Counted from the stretch's first letter, positions 26,749 to 35,640 are shown. The stretch is 64,000 nucleotides of DNA from Candidatus Caenarcanales bacterium (GCA_020050435.1 JAGVKQ010000005.1:62001-126000); one strand, 5' to 3'. Notes: generated from the sequence alone by a model not told the origin. Translations and numbers: made by a program.

Positions 26749-28248
26749 CTAACTTAAATTAACCCAAACAGTTTTTACCTGAGTATAAAGCTCTAGTGTA
26801 TGAATGCCACCTTCGCGCCCAAAACCGCTTTGTTTAAAGCCACCGAATGGTGCACATGGATCAAAAACGTTATAACAATTAATCCAGACAGTACCAGCTT
26901 TTAAAGCTTTAGCTACTGAGTGTGCTTTTTTAATATCTTTTGTCCAGACTCCAGCTGCTAATCCATAAGTAGTTTCATTTCCCTGGAAAACAGCATCATT
27001 AACATCGTTAAATGGAATAGCACTAACGACTGGTCCAAAAATTTCTTCCTGGGCTATTCTCATTTTATTGTTTACATTAGCAAAAACAGTAGGCTCTACA
27101 AAATATCCTTTATCTAAGTGCTCGCCTTTTGCTCTATTTCCACCAGCCAGCGGATTTGCTCCTTCTTTTTTCCCAATGTCTAAATATCCTGTTACTCTTT
27201 TTAATTGTTCTTCACTAACAAGTGGTCCCATCTGAGTGCTAGGATCCAGACCTGCACCTAGTTTTATTCCTTTAACTCTGTCAGAAAGTTTCCCCACGAA
27301 ATCATCATAAATTTTCTTTTCTACAAATAATCTAGTACCTGCACAGCAGACTTGACCTTGATTGAAGAAGACACTCCCTATGCAACCACTTAATGCTGCA
27401 TCTAAATCTCCATCAGTAAAAACTACATTAGGTGATTTCCCGCCTAATTCTAAAGAAACTCTCTTTAAGTTTCCTGTTGATGCCTGAATAATTTTTCTGC
27501 CTGTTATGTACTCACCAGTAAATGCTACTTTATCTACATCCATATGACTGGAAAGGGCAGCACCAGCTGTTTCTCCAAATCCTGGACAAATATTTATAAC
27601 ACCTTTAGGAAAGCCAGCTTCTATAATAAGCTCACCAAGCCTGAGGGCTGTAAGTGGTGTTTGCTCAGCTGGTTTTAATACTACGCAGTTTCCCATTGCT
27701 ACTGCTGCTGCAATTTTCCATGCTGCCATAAGTAATGGAAAATTCCATGGAATAATTTGACCGACTACACCTACTGGTTCACGGAGCGTATAAGCAAAAT
27801 AGTTTCCATTGGAAACAGGAAGGGTTTCACCATGAATTTTATTTGCCCAACCAGCAAAATATCTAAAATTATCTACAGAAAGAGGAACATCAGCAAATGT
27901 AGACTCATTAATAGGCTTACCATTATCAAGAGTTTCTAACTGTGCAAACTCGGCTGCATTTTTTTCTATTAAGTCTGCAAGTCTATTTAAAAGTTTTTCT
28001 CTATCTTTTGGAGTTACTTTTTTCCACTCGCCTTCAAAAGCTGTTCTAGCTGCTTTAACGGCGGCATCTATATCTTCTTTATCTGCTTCATAAACTTTAG
28101 CTATTACTTCACCCGTAGCTGGATTTATGGTATCAAAAGTTTTTCCTGATTTACTGGCTACAAATTCTCCATTGATTAACATTTTTTTTGGAGAGTTACT
28201 TAAAAATTTTACTACTGCTGGATGTAGTTCTTGTTGTGTAGTGGTCAT
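26749..28248 (-). CDS. NAD-dependent aldehyde dehydrogenase
   Basis: 499 residues, usual length. Oxidises an aldehyde to its acid. Active-site residues are present: Asn in IIPWNFPLLM, catalytic Cys in FFNQGQVCCAG near residue 304, general base Glu in LELGGKSP near residue 270, and the EEIFGPV block near residue 400. It is close to the betaine/phenylacetaldehyde/retinal dehydrogenase group, so the substrate is open. The start follows AAAGGAGATCATC. Confidence 0.93.
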   Translation of the reverse strand: MTTTQQELHPAVVKFLSNSPKKMLINGEFVASKSGKTFDTINPATGEVIAKVYEADKEDIDAAVKAARTAFEGEWKKVTPKDREKLLNRLADLIEKNAAEFAQLETLDNGKPINESTFADVPLSVDNFRYFAGWANKIHGETLPVSNGNYFAYTLREPVGVVGQIIPWNFPLLMAAWKIAAAVAMGNCVVLKPAEQTPLTALRLGELIIEAGFPKGVINICPGFGETAGAALSSHMDVDKVAFTGEYITGRKIIQASTGNLKRVSLELGGKSPNVVFTDGDLDAALSGCIGSVFFNQGQVCCAGTRLFVEKKIYDDFVGKLSDRVKGIKLGAGLDPSTQMGPLVSEEQLKRVTGYLDIGKKEGANPLAGGNRAKGEHLDKGYFVEPTVFANVNNKMRIAQEEIFGPVVSAIPFNDVNDAVFQGNETTYGLAAGVWTKDIKKAHSVAKALKAGTVWINCYNVFDPCAPFGGFKQSGFGREGGIHTLELYTQVKTVWVNLS

Positions 28249-28320
28249 GATGATCTCCTTTAGCTTATATACTTAAATTATAATCTAAATTCTAACACTT
28301 TTTTGCTGTTGCTATGCGAA

Positions 28321-28348
28321 GTAAAGACGCCCCAGCGGGGCGTTTCTC
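28321..28348. repeat. Palindromic repeat upstream of aldehyde dehydrogenase
   Basis: The core AGACGCCCC / GGGGCGTTT (28325-28345) has one wobble. The left end GTAAAGAC and the flank TTGCTATGC match the copy at 14652, so the two are homologous over about 45 nt. Confidence 0.75.
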
Positions 28349-28379
28349 CAGCTGACCCACAAAAAAAATGTTTTTAATC

Positions 28380-30377
28380 TTATTTTGTAAACCTAAATTT
28401 AATATCTCCAAGAGTTATAATATCTCCACTACTAAGTCTTTTTCTGCAACCTGATGTCAACTCTTCGTTATTAACACTAGCTTTTGCACCACCTATGCTA
28501 GTGATAGAAATAACATTATCTTCCCTGTAAACAAGACAGTGCTTGTCATTTAATGAAGGAAAATCTATGGTAATAGAATTTTGTATACCAGGATTCCTAC
28601 CAACTATTAAAACAGAGCGGTCTTTAAGCTCAAAATCATTTTTAGTTAATTTTACATTACCAGAAACTACTTCAAGTCTAAAATGATTAGGAGGAATAGG
28701 TTTCCCATATCCAGCAGCATTCATGTCATTAGGTCCTCTTATAATAGGTAGATCACCAATGATTTCACTAGCATCTAAAGCTCTGACAATTCCTGAGTGT
28801 CCTGCGTCACCTGAAAAACTTCCTGAATTAGAACCCCCTCCTGATTGTGAATAATCGTCTGAAAATGAGTCTCCTCCTAATTGAGAATAGTCATTCACCT
28901 GTGAGGGTGAATTAGGATCTGAGCCTGTTACTCGGGAGTAATCATTTACTTGTGAATTAGCTCCTGGATCTGGAAATGGTTTATCAAAAATCCGTGTATG
29001 TCCAAAATGAGCAATGGTATCACTAGAAGTCATAGAGTCAGAAGCTGACCAGGCAGATCTTGAATCATCTTCACTTGCTCTTGCTCTACCAGTTCTTCTG
29101 TCTAGTTCATCATCAAAAATCCGCGATTCATCTGGACCAAATTTATCTCTATTTTTATCTAAAAAATCCTGAAGAGGTTTGTCATCTTTACCGTGAAGTA
29201 TAGTATTTAATCTAGCCCGAGCTGGTATTTTCTCTATAGTGTCTCTTTCTCCTGGATCTAAAATTGCATCTTCTATTGGTATTATTTCTATTTCTTGAGC
29301 TAAAATTACTTGTTTACTATTTCCTCTAGGTAAAACATGTAAAATTACTTTTCCATTACTAAGTTTCGCTTCATCTATAAATCCTACAGAATAATTTATA
29401 TTTTGATACCCACATCTAGAAGGAAAAAACTTGTCACCGTTTATATCTATTCCATGTGAAGTAAGAACATCAAGAAGTTTTCTATCATATGTTTCCTGAA
29501 TGACCCCTCTTACAGATGGACTCATGTTGAAAACCTGACTAAAATTATGATCAAAAGAAACTATAGGATAATCAGGAGCAGTCATAACTTGAGCTATAAA
29601 CTCTGGGAGCAGATTACCAAAAATAGTTAAAGGTTTATTTTTAGGGTTAGGTATAGTTAAAGTCTCATTTTTAGAGGTTGATAAATGAACAAGTCCTCCA
29701 AATTTAGCATCACTTAAAACATTTCTCATAAGAACTTCATCGTATTTTTCTCCAACCCCGATTAAATAAGCTGCTGAATCAAAAGAGGGTATTTTTTTAG
29801 CTGCAATGTAAACGTTTTGTTTTGGTCCATTTTCATGTTCACCATCAGTAATTAAAACTAAAATATTTCTTGCTTCATTATTTAAATCTTGTGCTATTTT
29901 AGAAAGCCCTTCATTAATTGCAAGAGCTATGTCTGTGCCACCATGTGGAGTGATATTTTGGATAAATCTAATTACTTTATTCTGATCTCTACTTTCACAT
30001 CCGGGATGAATCTTGTCATCAAAAAGAATTACTATAAACTCTAAATCATTAATTCCTAGGCTATCAAGTCCTTCTGACAACTCTTTTATTTTTTCTTGAA
30101 CTAAGACTAACTTTCCACCCTTCATGCTATAGGACATGTCCAGTAAAATAATTACTCTTGTTCTATATATTTGATTAGGGTCAGATGGATTTAATCTGGC
30201 TTGACCAGCATTTCCTGCAGGGCTGATCGGTGACCCACCTACATTTAGCGCTCCTGCACCTACAGGTACTAACTCTTCTTCATCTTTTCCTTGTGCTAGT
30301 AAACCTTGTTTTGTAGCTATTACTATTGCAGGTTTATGAGCCCCTCTAATAAGGTATCCCTTACAATCTATTTGCAT
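28380..30377 (-). CDS. VWA and FHA domain protein
   Basis: 665 residues from the ATG at 30377, chosen because AAAGGAGAG lies just upstream (a TTG frame to 30398 runs through that site). A von Willebrand A domain comes first (MIDAS DMSYSM near residue 83, then TPHGGTD and ITDGEHENG), then a beta-rich part, a disordered Ser/Asp/Gly-rich stretch with QVNDYS repeats (about 470-545), and a C-terminal FHA domain (VGRNPG, SLNDKHC, GDIITLG) that binds phospho-Thr. Such proteins act in kinase-linked regulation or secretion systems. No kinase is adjacent. Confidence 0.88.
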   Translation of the reverse strand: MQIDCKGYLIRGAHKPAIVIATKQGLLAQGKDEEELVPVGAGALNVGGSPISPAGNAGQARLNPSDPNQIYRTRVIILLDMSYSMKGGKLVLVQEKIKELSEGLDSLGINDLEFIVILFDDKIHPGCESRDQNKVIRFIQNITPHGGTDIALAINEGLSKIAQDLNNEARNILVLITDGEHENGPKQNVYIAAKKIPSFDSAAYLIGVGEKYDEVLMRNVLSDAKFGGLVHLSTSKNETLTIPNPKNKPLTIFGNLLPEFIAQVMTAPDYPIVSFDHNFSQVFNMSPSVRGVIQETYDRKLLDVLTSHGIDINGDKFFPSRCGYQNINYSVGFIDEAKLSNGKVILHVLPRGNSKQVILAQEIEIIPIEDAILDPGERDTIEKIPARARLNTILHGKDDKPLQDFLDKNRDKFGPDESRIFDDELDRRTGRARASEDDSRSAWSASDSMTSSDTIAHFGHTRIFDKPFPDPGANSQVNDYSRVTGSDPNSPSQVNDYSQLGGDSFSDDYSQSGGGSNSGSFSGDAGHSGIVRALDASEIIGDLPIIRGPNDMNAAGYGKPIPPNHFRLEVVSGNVKLTKNDFELKDRSVLIVGRNPGIQNSITIDFPSLNDKHCLVYREDNVISITSIGGAKASVNNEELTSGCRKRLSSGDIITLGDIKFRFTK

Positions 30378-30499
30378 ACAGTACTCTCCTTTGAGCAATG
30401 TAAAAGCCGAAATTATTTAATTAGAAAAATTGTATCATGGGATTATTTCGCAGAATATGTATTTTTTGTCATTGACAAACATAACTTAACAAAAACTTT

Positions 30500-31915
30500 T
30501 TAGTTAATCTTTCTTCTTTCTAATAATCCTCTTACGTGATTTACTTGCTCAGAAAAATCTTTATCTTCTATCATTTTCTTTTTTACTTGTTTGTAGGCAT
30601 AGATAGCTGAGCTATGTGTTCTATTTGAAAGCAATTCACCAATGGTAGGAAAACTAAAATTGTAAAACTCATGAAGAATATAAATAGCCACGTGTCTTGG
30701 AGCAGTTAAATTGCTAGACCTTTTAGGGCTGATTAAATCATCGAAAGAAATGCTGTAATAACTGGCAATTGTTTTTAATATTTCAATGGGTGAAATTCCT
30801 GACTTTTCACTTCCTTTTCTTTGTGAAAGAACTTTCTGGACATTTTTTAAAGTGATTTCTTCATTGGTGAAGCTTAAATAAGCATGAACTCTTTTTAATG
30901 CTCCTTCCAGTTCTCTAATATTGTTTTGATATACAGTGCAAATATACTCAGCCACTTCAATACTTAAATCAATTCCCATAGACATTGCTTTTAACATTAG
31001 AATTGCTATTCTTGTTTCAATATCAGGAATCTGAATGTCTGCTATTAATCCACCTTCAAAACGGTTTCTAAGTCTATCTGCAATGGATGATAAAGAACTA
31101 GGTGGTCTATCTGAGGTGAGAATAATTTGTTTTCCATTTTCACGAAGAGCATTAAATGTGTGAAAAAATTCTTCCTGAGTAGCTTCTTTGCCAGCTAAAA
31201 ATTGAATGTCATCAATCATTAAAAGATCAACTTGTCTGTATTTTTCTCTAAATTTCCCCATTGAATCTGTTCTAATGGAATGAATAAGCTCATTAGTAAA
31301 AGCTTCAGAGCTTAGATATTTGATATTTGAATTTGGATTTTGTTCAAGTTTGTAATTAGCAATAGCATTTGCTAAATGTGTTTTCCCCAGACCTACTCCA
31401 CCGTATATAAAAAGAGGATTGTACTGTTCAGAAGATGCCTCAGCTACAGCTAAAGCTGCTGCATGTGAAAATTGATTGCTTGGGCCTACTACAAAACTTT
31501 CAAATGTATATGAAGGATTTAAACTAGAACGAACTTTAAACGTATGATCGAAAACAACACCAGGGGATATGGGGGAATGAGGAGATGAGGTGATGGGATG
31601 ATGAGATGAAAGATCATTTTCTGCAAGGTTTGCAATAGAAGGAAAAAACTCACCGAGAACTAAATCTTTTTTAACAAGAATCTCAACTTCAATTTTTCTA
31701 TTTAAAACCTTCTCTATACAGGTTGTGATTTTATGTATATAAGCTTGTCTTAGAAAATTTTTATTAAATTCATTTTTTACAGCAATTACGGCCTTATTTC
31801 CACTTATCTCTACTAGTTTTGAGGGTTTAATCCAAGTTTGAAAGCTTGGGCCTTTCATTTGTTTTGAAAGATGGCCTTGCACATCATCCCAGACTTGCTT
31901 AAGTTCAATATCCAT
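30500..31915 (-). CDS. dnaA: Chromosomal replication initiator DnaA
   Basis: 471 residues. Domain I (1-85), a variable domain II linker, domain III AAA+ with Walker A GGVGLGKTH near residue 173 and Walker B LMIDDIQFLAGK near residue 235, and domain IV for DNA binding (APRHVAIYILHEF, then RTHSSAIYAYK; the common motif has DHTTV). Linker residues about 101-117 are a Ser/His/Pro low-complexity stretch encoded by a CATC-type simple repeat. It is divergent from rpmH-rnpA-yidD-yidC, the classic order near replication origins. Confidence 0.96.
   Translation of the reverse strand: MDIELKQVWDDVQGHLSKQMKGPSFQTWIKPSKLVEISGNKAVIAVKNEFNKNFLRQAYIHKITTCIEKVLNRKIEVEILVKKDLVLGEFFPSIANLAENDLSSHHPITSSPHSPISPGVVFDHTFKVRSSLNPSYTFESFVVGPSNQFSHAAALAVAEASSEQYNPLFIYGGVGLGKTHLANAIANYKLEQNPNSNIKYLSSEAFTNELIHSIRTDSMGKFREKYRQVDLLMIDDIQFLAGKEATQEEFFHTFNALRENGKQIILTSDRPPSSLSSIADRLRNRFEGGLIADIQIPDIETRIAILMLKAMSMGIDLSIEVAEYICTVYQNNIRELEGALKRVHAYLSFTNEEITLKNVQKVLSQRKGSEKSGISPIEILKTIASYYSISFDDLISPKRSSNLTAPRHVAIYILHEFYNFSFPTIGELLSNRTHSSAIYAYKQVKKKMIEDKDFSEQVNHVRGLLERRKIN
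31564..31614 (-). repeat. Simple repeat tract in dnaA linker
   Basis: On the minus strand variants of CATC/TCATCNC repeat about nine times, encoding a Ser/His/Pro stretch in domain II. Confidence 0.6.
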
Positions 31916-32124
31916 AAAATTTAGCCTATAAAAAACTTGTATTTAAATTGGAGTAAAAGATTAACATGATATTCTGGCGTAAAATTTGAAACATAAATAT
32001 GTAAGAATAAGTCAATAAGTCTATGGGGTAAATCTATATACTTATGGACCTATTAACTTATCGACCCATCGACTGTAATGTGTGTTATAAATATTTGAGC
32101 AATTAGTTTACGAAGGAAAAAATT
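31916..32124. other. dnaA-rpmH intergenic region
   Basis: 209 bp that must hold the divergent promoters. Around 32011-32078 there is a degenerate repeat of AATAAGTCTATGG / ACTTATGGACC / ACTTATCGACC type. No clear cluster of DnaA boxes (TTATCCACA) is seen, so an origin here is not supported. Confidence 0.5.
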
Positions 32125-32271
32125 ATGAAGAGAACTCTGGGCGGATCAAGAAGAAAAAAAATCAAAACAAGTGGTTTTAGAGTAAGATTAAAGACAAAAG
32201 TCGGTAGAAAGACATTAAAAAGAAGAAGATTAAAAGGCCGTAAGAGTTTAGCTGCTGCTCGTAAGAAATAA
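32125..32271 (+). CDS. rpmH: Ribosomal protein bL34
   Basis: 48 residues: [19 protein letters not shown] at the start and basic throughout, ending AAARKK. This is the standard bL34 pattern with the conserved GFR-x-R segment (slightly unusual first residues TLGGSRRKK rather than TFQPSNRKR). GAAGGA precedes the ATG. First gene of the rpmH-rnpA-yidD-yidC cluster. Confidence 0.95.
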   Translation: MKRTLGGSRRKKIKTSGFRVRLKTKVGRKTLKRRRLKGRKSLAAARKK

Positions 32272-32292
32272 TGCAAGAAGTATAAATCAAAT

Positions 32293-32676
32293 ATGCTCCA
32301 ACAATCAGAAAGATTGAAAGAAAAATATCTTTTTGATTTGGCTTTTAAATTAGGAAAAACAAAAAAACAAAAGCTTAGTTCGAAGTACTTTCTTGTCTAT
32401 TATTTGTTAAGCAGAAGAGAAACTAGAAAAGGACTGCCTAAATGTGGGTTTGTTGTTGGTCTTAGGGTTGATAAAAGGGCTACAAAGCGAAACCTTTATA
32501 AAAGACGGATGAGAGAAGCTTATAAGTTAGCTAAAAGAAAATTAACTATAATCGACAATACAAAACTCTTTGCTTTAATTTGCATAGCTAATCCAGAAAT
32601 AAAAGATGCAAGTTTTTCTGAAATTAAAGATACAATGGAAAAGTTACTTACAAGGGTGGTAGTTGGCAATTCATGA
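32293..32676 (+). CDS. rnpA: Ribonuclease P protein component
   Basis: 127 residues. Protein subunit that helps the RNase P RNA cut tRNA leaders. The family signature is [17 protein letters not shown] near residue 58 (usual RAVxRNRxKRxxRE), preceded by [10 protein letters not shown]. Overlaps yidD by 4 nt. Second gene of the cluster. Confidence 0.93.
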   Translation: MLQQSERLKEKYLFDLAFKLGKTKKQKLSSKYFLVYYLLSRRETRKGLPKCGFVVGLRVDKRATKRNLYKRRMREAYKLAKRKLTIIDNTKLFALICIANPEIKDASFSEIKDTMEKLLTRVVVGNS

Positions 32677-32909
32677 GTAAAGAACTTTTTTTATTAGCAT
32701 TAACTATTCCAGTTAAGTTATGGCAGAAGACTTCTATACTTAGGTCAGCCTTAAACCTTGGAAGTTGTCGTTTTTACCCTAGCTGTTCAGAATATTTTTT
32801 GCAAGCAGTAGAAAAACATGGATTTTTAAAAGGTTTTCTTATGACTTTAAAGAGACTTTCTATGTGTCAGCCATCTTATAGTTGTGAAGTTGATGAAGTG
32901 AGGAATTAA
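32673..32909 (+). CDS. yidD: Membrane protein insertion efficiency factor
   Basis: 78 residues. The YidD signature [19 protein letters not shown] is complete near residue 30, preceded by a short amphipathic helix. It is normally placed between rnpA and yidC, as here. Its last part, [12 protein letters not shown], takes the place of the usual HP(L/W)xxxGxDPVP. Confidence 0.93.
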   Translation: MSKELFLLALTIPVKLWQKTSILRSALNLGSCRFYPSCSEYFLQAVEKHGFLKGFLMTLKRLSMCQPSYSCEVDEVRN

Positions 32910-32912
32910 TTA

Positions 32913-34037
32913 ATGGACTTGAGTTTATTGACGTACTATTTTATTCTTCCTCTTTTGCAATACTTTAAAGAATTGCTAGGCAGCTATGGCTGGTCAATTA
33001 TTGCCGTAACCATATTTATTAAAGTGATTCTTTACCCCCTTACTAAACATCAAACTAGTTCAATGCAAAAAATGCAAGCAGTTCAGCCAAAAATTAAAAT
33101 TCTTCAAGAAAGATTTGAACAACAAAAAGAAAGATATAAAGATAAACCTCAGAAGTTAAAAGAAGCTCAGGAAGAATTCCAAAAAGAGATGATTGAGTTT
33201 TATCAAAAACACCAGGTTAACCCCATGGGTGGTTGTCTTCCAATGCTTATTCAACTTCCTGTATTAATTGCACTTTTTTGGGCATTTAATGGATCTCCAT
33301 TTAAACCACTTGCTATAACTGTACCCGTTGAAATTTTAGAAAAAAATGAAACTTTAAATCAAGAAATGAAAGGTGCTTCAAATCCTGCTATTTTTGTTGG
33401 TGATCATGGAAAAAAGGGAAGAATTGTTCTAAACCCAGGGGATGTAAAAATTCCGGTTGATAAAGAGTTAAGTTATAAGCTTGTAAAAGTTGATGGAAAT
33501 ATAGACTCAGCATTAGGAAAAGTAAAATGGGAATTATCGGATAAGCCAGTTTATGTAGAAGGCTATAAACCAAAAGACATTGATTCATATGCAGATCTTT
33601 CAGTAGTTGATGACTCTGTTTTAATTATGACTAAAAAGCCAGGAAGAATATTTTTAAATGCTATATTGCCGGCTGATTCAGAAAATGAAAGTTTTCTTTT
33701 TATTACAGGGCTTGGAAAAACTGGAGCGATAGATCCAGTTACCAAACAAATAAATATAGATGTAGTTGTCCTTGTATTGCTTTTTGCTTTTACTATATGG
33801 CTATCTGGGAGTGTTACTGCGAAGTCTTCACCACCTCCTGCAGATGCTAAGCAGGCAGAAATGCAAAAAATGATGCAACAAGTTATGCCTGGGATGGTAG
33901 GGATGATGACTTTAATGTTTCCAGTTCCATCTGGAGTTCTTTTATATTTTGTAGTGAGTGGTTTTATACAGGCTCTTCAAACATGGATGATTATGAGAAT
34001 TCCTGCCAAGCTCAATAATGCTGTAGCAAAGGTTTAG
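32913..34037 (+). CDS. yidC: Membrane protein insertase YidC
   Basis: 374 residues. Inserts membrane proteins, alone or with SecYEG. Typical parts: YGWSIIAVTIFIKVILYPLTKHQTSSMQKMQAVQPKI with the conserved positive residue of the groove, the charged hairpin (QERFEQQKERYK...), NPMGGCLPMLIQLPVLIALFWAF, and a last block MMQQVMPGMVGMMTLMFPVPSGVLLYFVVS. An unusual beta-rich stretch of about 120 residues (about 140-285) separates the second and third helices; in most proteins of this size that loop is short. No lipobox is visible. Confidence 0.93.
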   Translation: MDLSLLTYYFILPLLQYFKELLGSYGWSIIAVTIFIKVILYPLTKHQTSSMQKMQAVQPKIKILQERFEQQKERYKDKPQKLKEAQEEFQKEMIEFYQKHQVNPMGGCLPMLIQLPVLIALFWAFNGSPFKPLAITVPVEILEKNETLNQEMKGASNPAIFVGDHGKKGRIVLNPGDVKIPVDKELSYKLVKVDGNIDSALGKVKWELSDKPVYVEGYKPKDIDSYADLSVVDDSVLIMTKKPGRIFLNAILPADSENESFLFITGLGKTGAIDPVTKQINIDVVVLVLLFAFTIWLSGSVTAKSSPPPADAKQAEMQKMMQQVMPGMVGMMTLMFPVPSGVLLYFVVSGFIQALQTWMIMRIPAKLNNAVAKV

Positions 34038-34042
34038 ATGAT

Positions 34043-34100
34043 TGTCATTCGAAGAATCTATTAACGGTTTAATGGATCCTTCGTTATACTCAGGATGACA
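34043..34100 (+). repeat. Dispersed TGTCATTC...GGATGACA element
   Basis: Ends TGTCAT / ATGACA pair, and inside AAGAATC pairs with GGATCCTT around ATTAACGGTTTAAT. Its parts match those of the larger element at 53852-53998. It lies directly after yidC. Confidence 0.7.
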
Positions 34101-34136
34101 GGCTCATGTTATATTTTATTTATGCGAATTAATGTA

Positions 34137-34275
34137 CGTAATCAATCTGGTCAAATTTCTTTATGGGACTTCAGACAAGCTGAAGTCTCTATAAAAAGTG
34201 TTTTTAAGGGGGCTCGGATTTGCCGAATGAATCGGACAAATCCTTTCATTGCAATGCGCAATCAATCAGGTCAAA
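34137..34275 (+). repeat. Direct repeats around a palindromic insert
   Basis: A 19-nt sequence (CGTAATCAATCTGGTCAAA) at 34137-34155 returns with two changes at 34257-34275, where it encodes the pilin leader RNQSGQ. The 101 bp between hold the composite palindromic element. Confidence 0.75.
34165..34243 (+). repeat. Composite palindromic element, copy 1
   Basis: A hairpin with arms GACTTCAG / CTGAAGTC around loop ACAAG (34165-34189), a 26-nt spacer, then the 28-nt palindrome GGATTTG...CAAATCC with core CCGA/TCGG (34216-34243), followed by CTTT. Confidence 0.85.
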
Positions 34276-34694
34276 CACTAATAGAGTTAATGGCAAGCCT
34301 TGTAATTATTACAATTGCTTTGTCTGGAGTAGTTGCTATTTTCCCTTACATAATTCAAAAGAATGTAAGAATTCAAATGCAAAGCCAAGCTATCAATATG
34401 GCACAAACTGAAATGGAAAAATTAAAAGCACTTAGATATTTTGATTCTGATTTAGATGCACTTGGCAATATAGATGGAATGATTACTACTAAAACAGTGG
34501 ATAATTTTCTAGTCAGAGTTACAGTGAAATATATAGATCCAAAAACAGGACTAACACCAGAGAAATACCCCTTTGAACTCGCTGAGGATACGGGTTTGAA
34601 AGAAGTAACTGTTAGTGTTAAAAGAAAGGATAATATTGGCAGTCAAGCGAATTTGGTAAGTTTTATTTCAAAAGCAAAGCCAGGTAGAGGTTAA
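34254..34694 (+). CDS. Type IV pilin-like protein
   Basis: 146 residues from the ATG at 34254. A prepilin leader MRNQSG is followed by QTLIELMASLVIITIALSGVVA: the Gly at -1 and Glu at +5 needed by prepilin peptidase are both present, then the hydrophobic assembly helix. The rest is beta-rich with no Cys pair. The frame extends upstream to ATGs at 34122 and 34095, and that upstream part contains a second copy of the leader plus a palindromic element; no ribosome site is clear for any start. It is a minor pilin or pseudopilin by size; no other pilus gene is adjacent. Confidence 0.78.
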   Translation: MRNQSGQTLIELMASLVIITIALSGVVAIFPYIIQKNVRIQMQSQAINMAQTEMEKLKALRYFDSDLDALGNIDGMITTKTVDNFLVRVTVKYIDPKTGLTPEKYPFELAEDTGLKEVTVSVKRKDNIGSQANLVSFISKAKPGRG

Positions 34695-34860
34695 AACAAT
34701 AAAGATAAAATAGTTAATAAAAAACTAAATATAGTTAAGAAGCTTTAATTAAATATATTTGTTTACAGTAAACCCTAATAAAAGCTACCCAAAGCACAAA
34801 ATAATCTAATATAAAAAAAAGTTTAATTTAACTGCTAATAGCCACTTGTAAAATGGTCCT

Positions 34861-35058
34861 AAATTGGGTAGATTATTAGTAACCGAATCAGTTAACTCCA
34901 AATAAAACGGGTGATAATTAAAAACCCAGAGGAGAGCGGCAATATAAACCGCATGTTAACGAGGACGGTTTCATCGATAAGGTCGAGTTCTGATCTCAGG
35001 TAATTTGGAAAAAGCTTAAGGATAAAAAGTCGCGGTAGAGCTCCCGCGACTTTTTTAT
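34861..35058 (+). ncRNA. Structured RNA A with terminator
   Basis: Potential helices: GTTAAC 34891-34896 with 34955-34960, CTCC 34896-34899 with GGAG 34931-34934 enclosing GGG/CCC (34909-34911, 34925-34927), and GCGG/CCGC (34936-34939, 34949-34952). Then TCGATAAGGTCGA, an A-rich stretch, and a strong terminator. It shares TCAGTT, AAATAAA-nnGGG, AGGTCGA and GGTAAT in the same order with RNA B (35641-35804). It may be a small RNA or a riboswitch-like leader; no known family is recognised. It lies in a 639-bp gap (34695-35333) whose first 160 bp show nothing clear. Confidence 0.5.
35024..35058 (+). terminator. Rho-independent terminator of RNA A
   Basis: Stem GTCGCGG / CCGCGAC with A-run before and six or more T after. 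Confidence 0.88.
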
Positions 35059-35065
35059 TTTTTGT

Positions 35066-35143
35066 GGGATTTCAGGCAAGCTGAAATCTCCTGTGGGCAA
35101 AAATAATGTTTGATCGGATTTGCTGAATAAATCAGACAAATCC
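35066..35143 (+). repeat. Composite palindromic element, copy 2
   Basis: A hairpin with arms GGGATTTCAG / CTGAAATCTC around GCAAG (35066-35090), a 25-nt spacer ending GATC, then GGATTTG...CAAATCC (35116-35143), followed by CTTTAGC. It matches copy 1 in order, spacing and direction. Confidence 0.85.
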
Positions 35144-35252
35144 TTTAGCCGTCAATAAGTAATAAAGTATTTATATCCCTACATGAAAGTCCTATTTTTG
35201 ACAATTCAATTAGTATTTTTTACGTATAAGACAGATTTTTATTCCATATTTT

Positions 35253-35270
35253 CTGTGATCTACATCACAG
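35253..35270. promoter_or_regulatory. Crp-type operator
   Basis: CTGTGATCTACATCACAG fits TGTGA-N6-TCACA exactly, with one extra matching pair. It is centred about 72 bp upstream of the ATG at 35334, a normal place for an activator site. Confidence 0.65.
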
Positions 35271-35333
35271 AGCTTACTTTGGTTAACCTCACTTTAATTT
35301 GAATTTGATTTACTTTCTATTGAGGTTATACCT

Positions 35334-35603
35334 ATGTCGGGAGATCGCATTTCTTTTAATGATATTTCAAAGACTTCTCCTGTGGGGAAGTCGCAAGATC
35401 AGGATAAAAACACTTTTTACGTAAAAGAACTTTTAAAAGAAAAACATAAACAATTACAAGGACAGTTAGCAAAAATTAAAAGCCCAACCCAAGTTAACTT
35501 TATGCAAGAAAAAATTAATACAATACAAAAACTTTTAAGCTATCAAGAAGCTAAAACACAAAATAAAAATAATGGCATCATTGGTGGCAGCTCTATCTCA
35601 TAG
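35334..35603 (+). CDS. Small hydrophilic protein
   Basis: 89 residues, polar, with a central helical part (VKELLKEKHKQLQGQLAKI) and a Gly/Ser tail. No signal peptide, Cys or known motif. GAGG precedes the ATG at a somewhat long distance. It sits downstream of RNA A and a Crp-type operator. Function unknown. Confidence 0.6.
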   Translation: MSGDRISFNDISKTSPVGKSQDQDKNTFYVKELLKEKHKQLQGQLAKIKSPTQVNFMQEKINTIQKLLSYQEAKTQNKNNGIIGGSSIS

Positions 35604-35640
35604 AAATATTTCCTATGTCAATATTAACTAAATCATAACT

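Noticed and set aside
31916-32124. Replication origin between dnaA and rpmH
   Set aside because: The gene order suits an origin, but no group of TTATCCACA-type boxes or AT-rich unwinding repeats is clear.
34861-35058. Known riboswitch, SRP RNA, 6S RNA, tmRNA or RNase P RNA
   Set aside because: None of the signature sequences of these families that I know is present in RNA A or RNA B.
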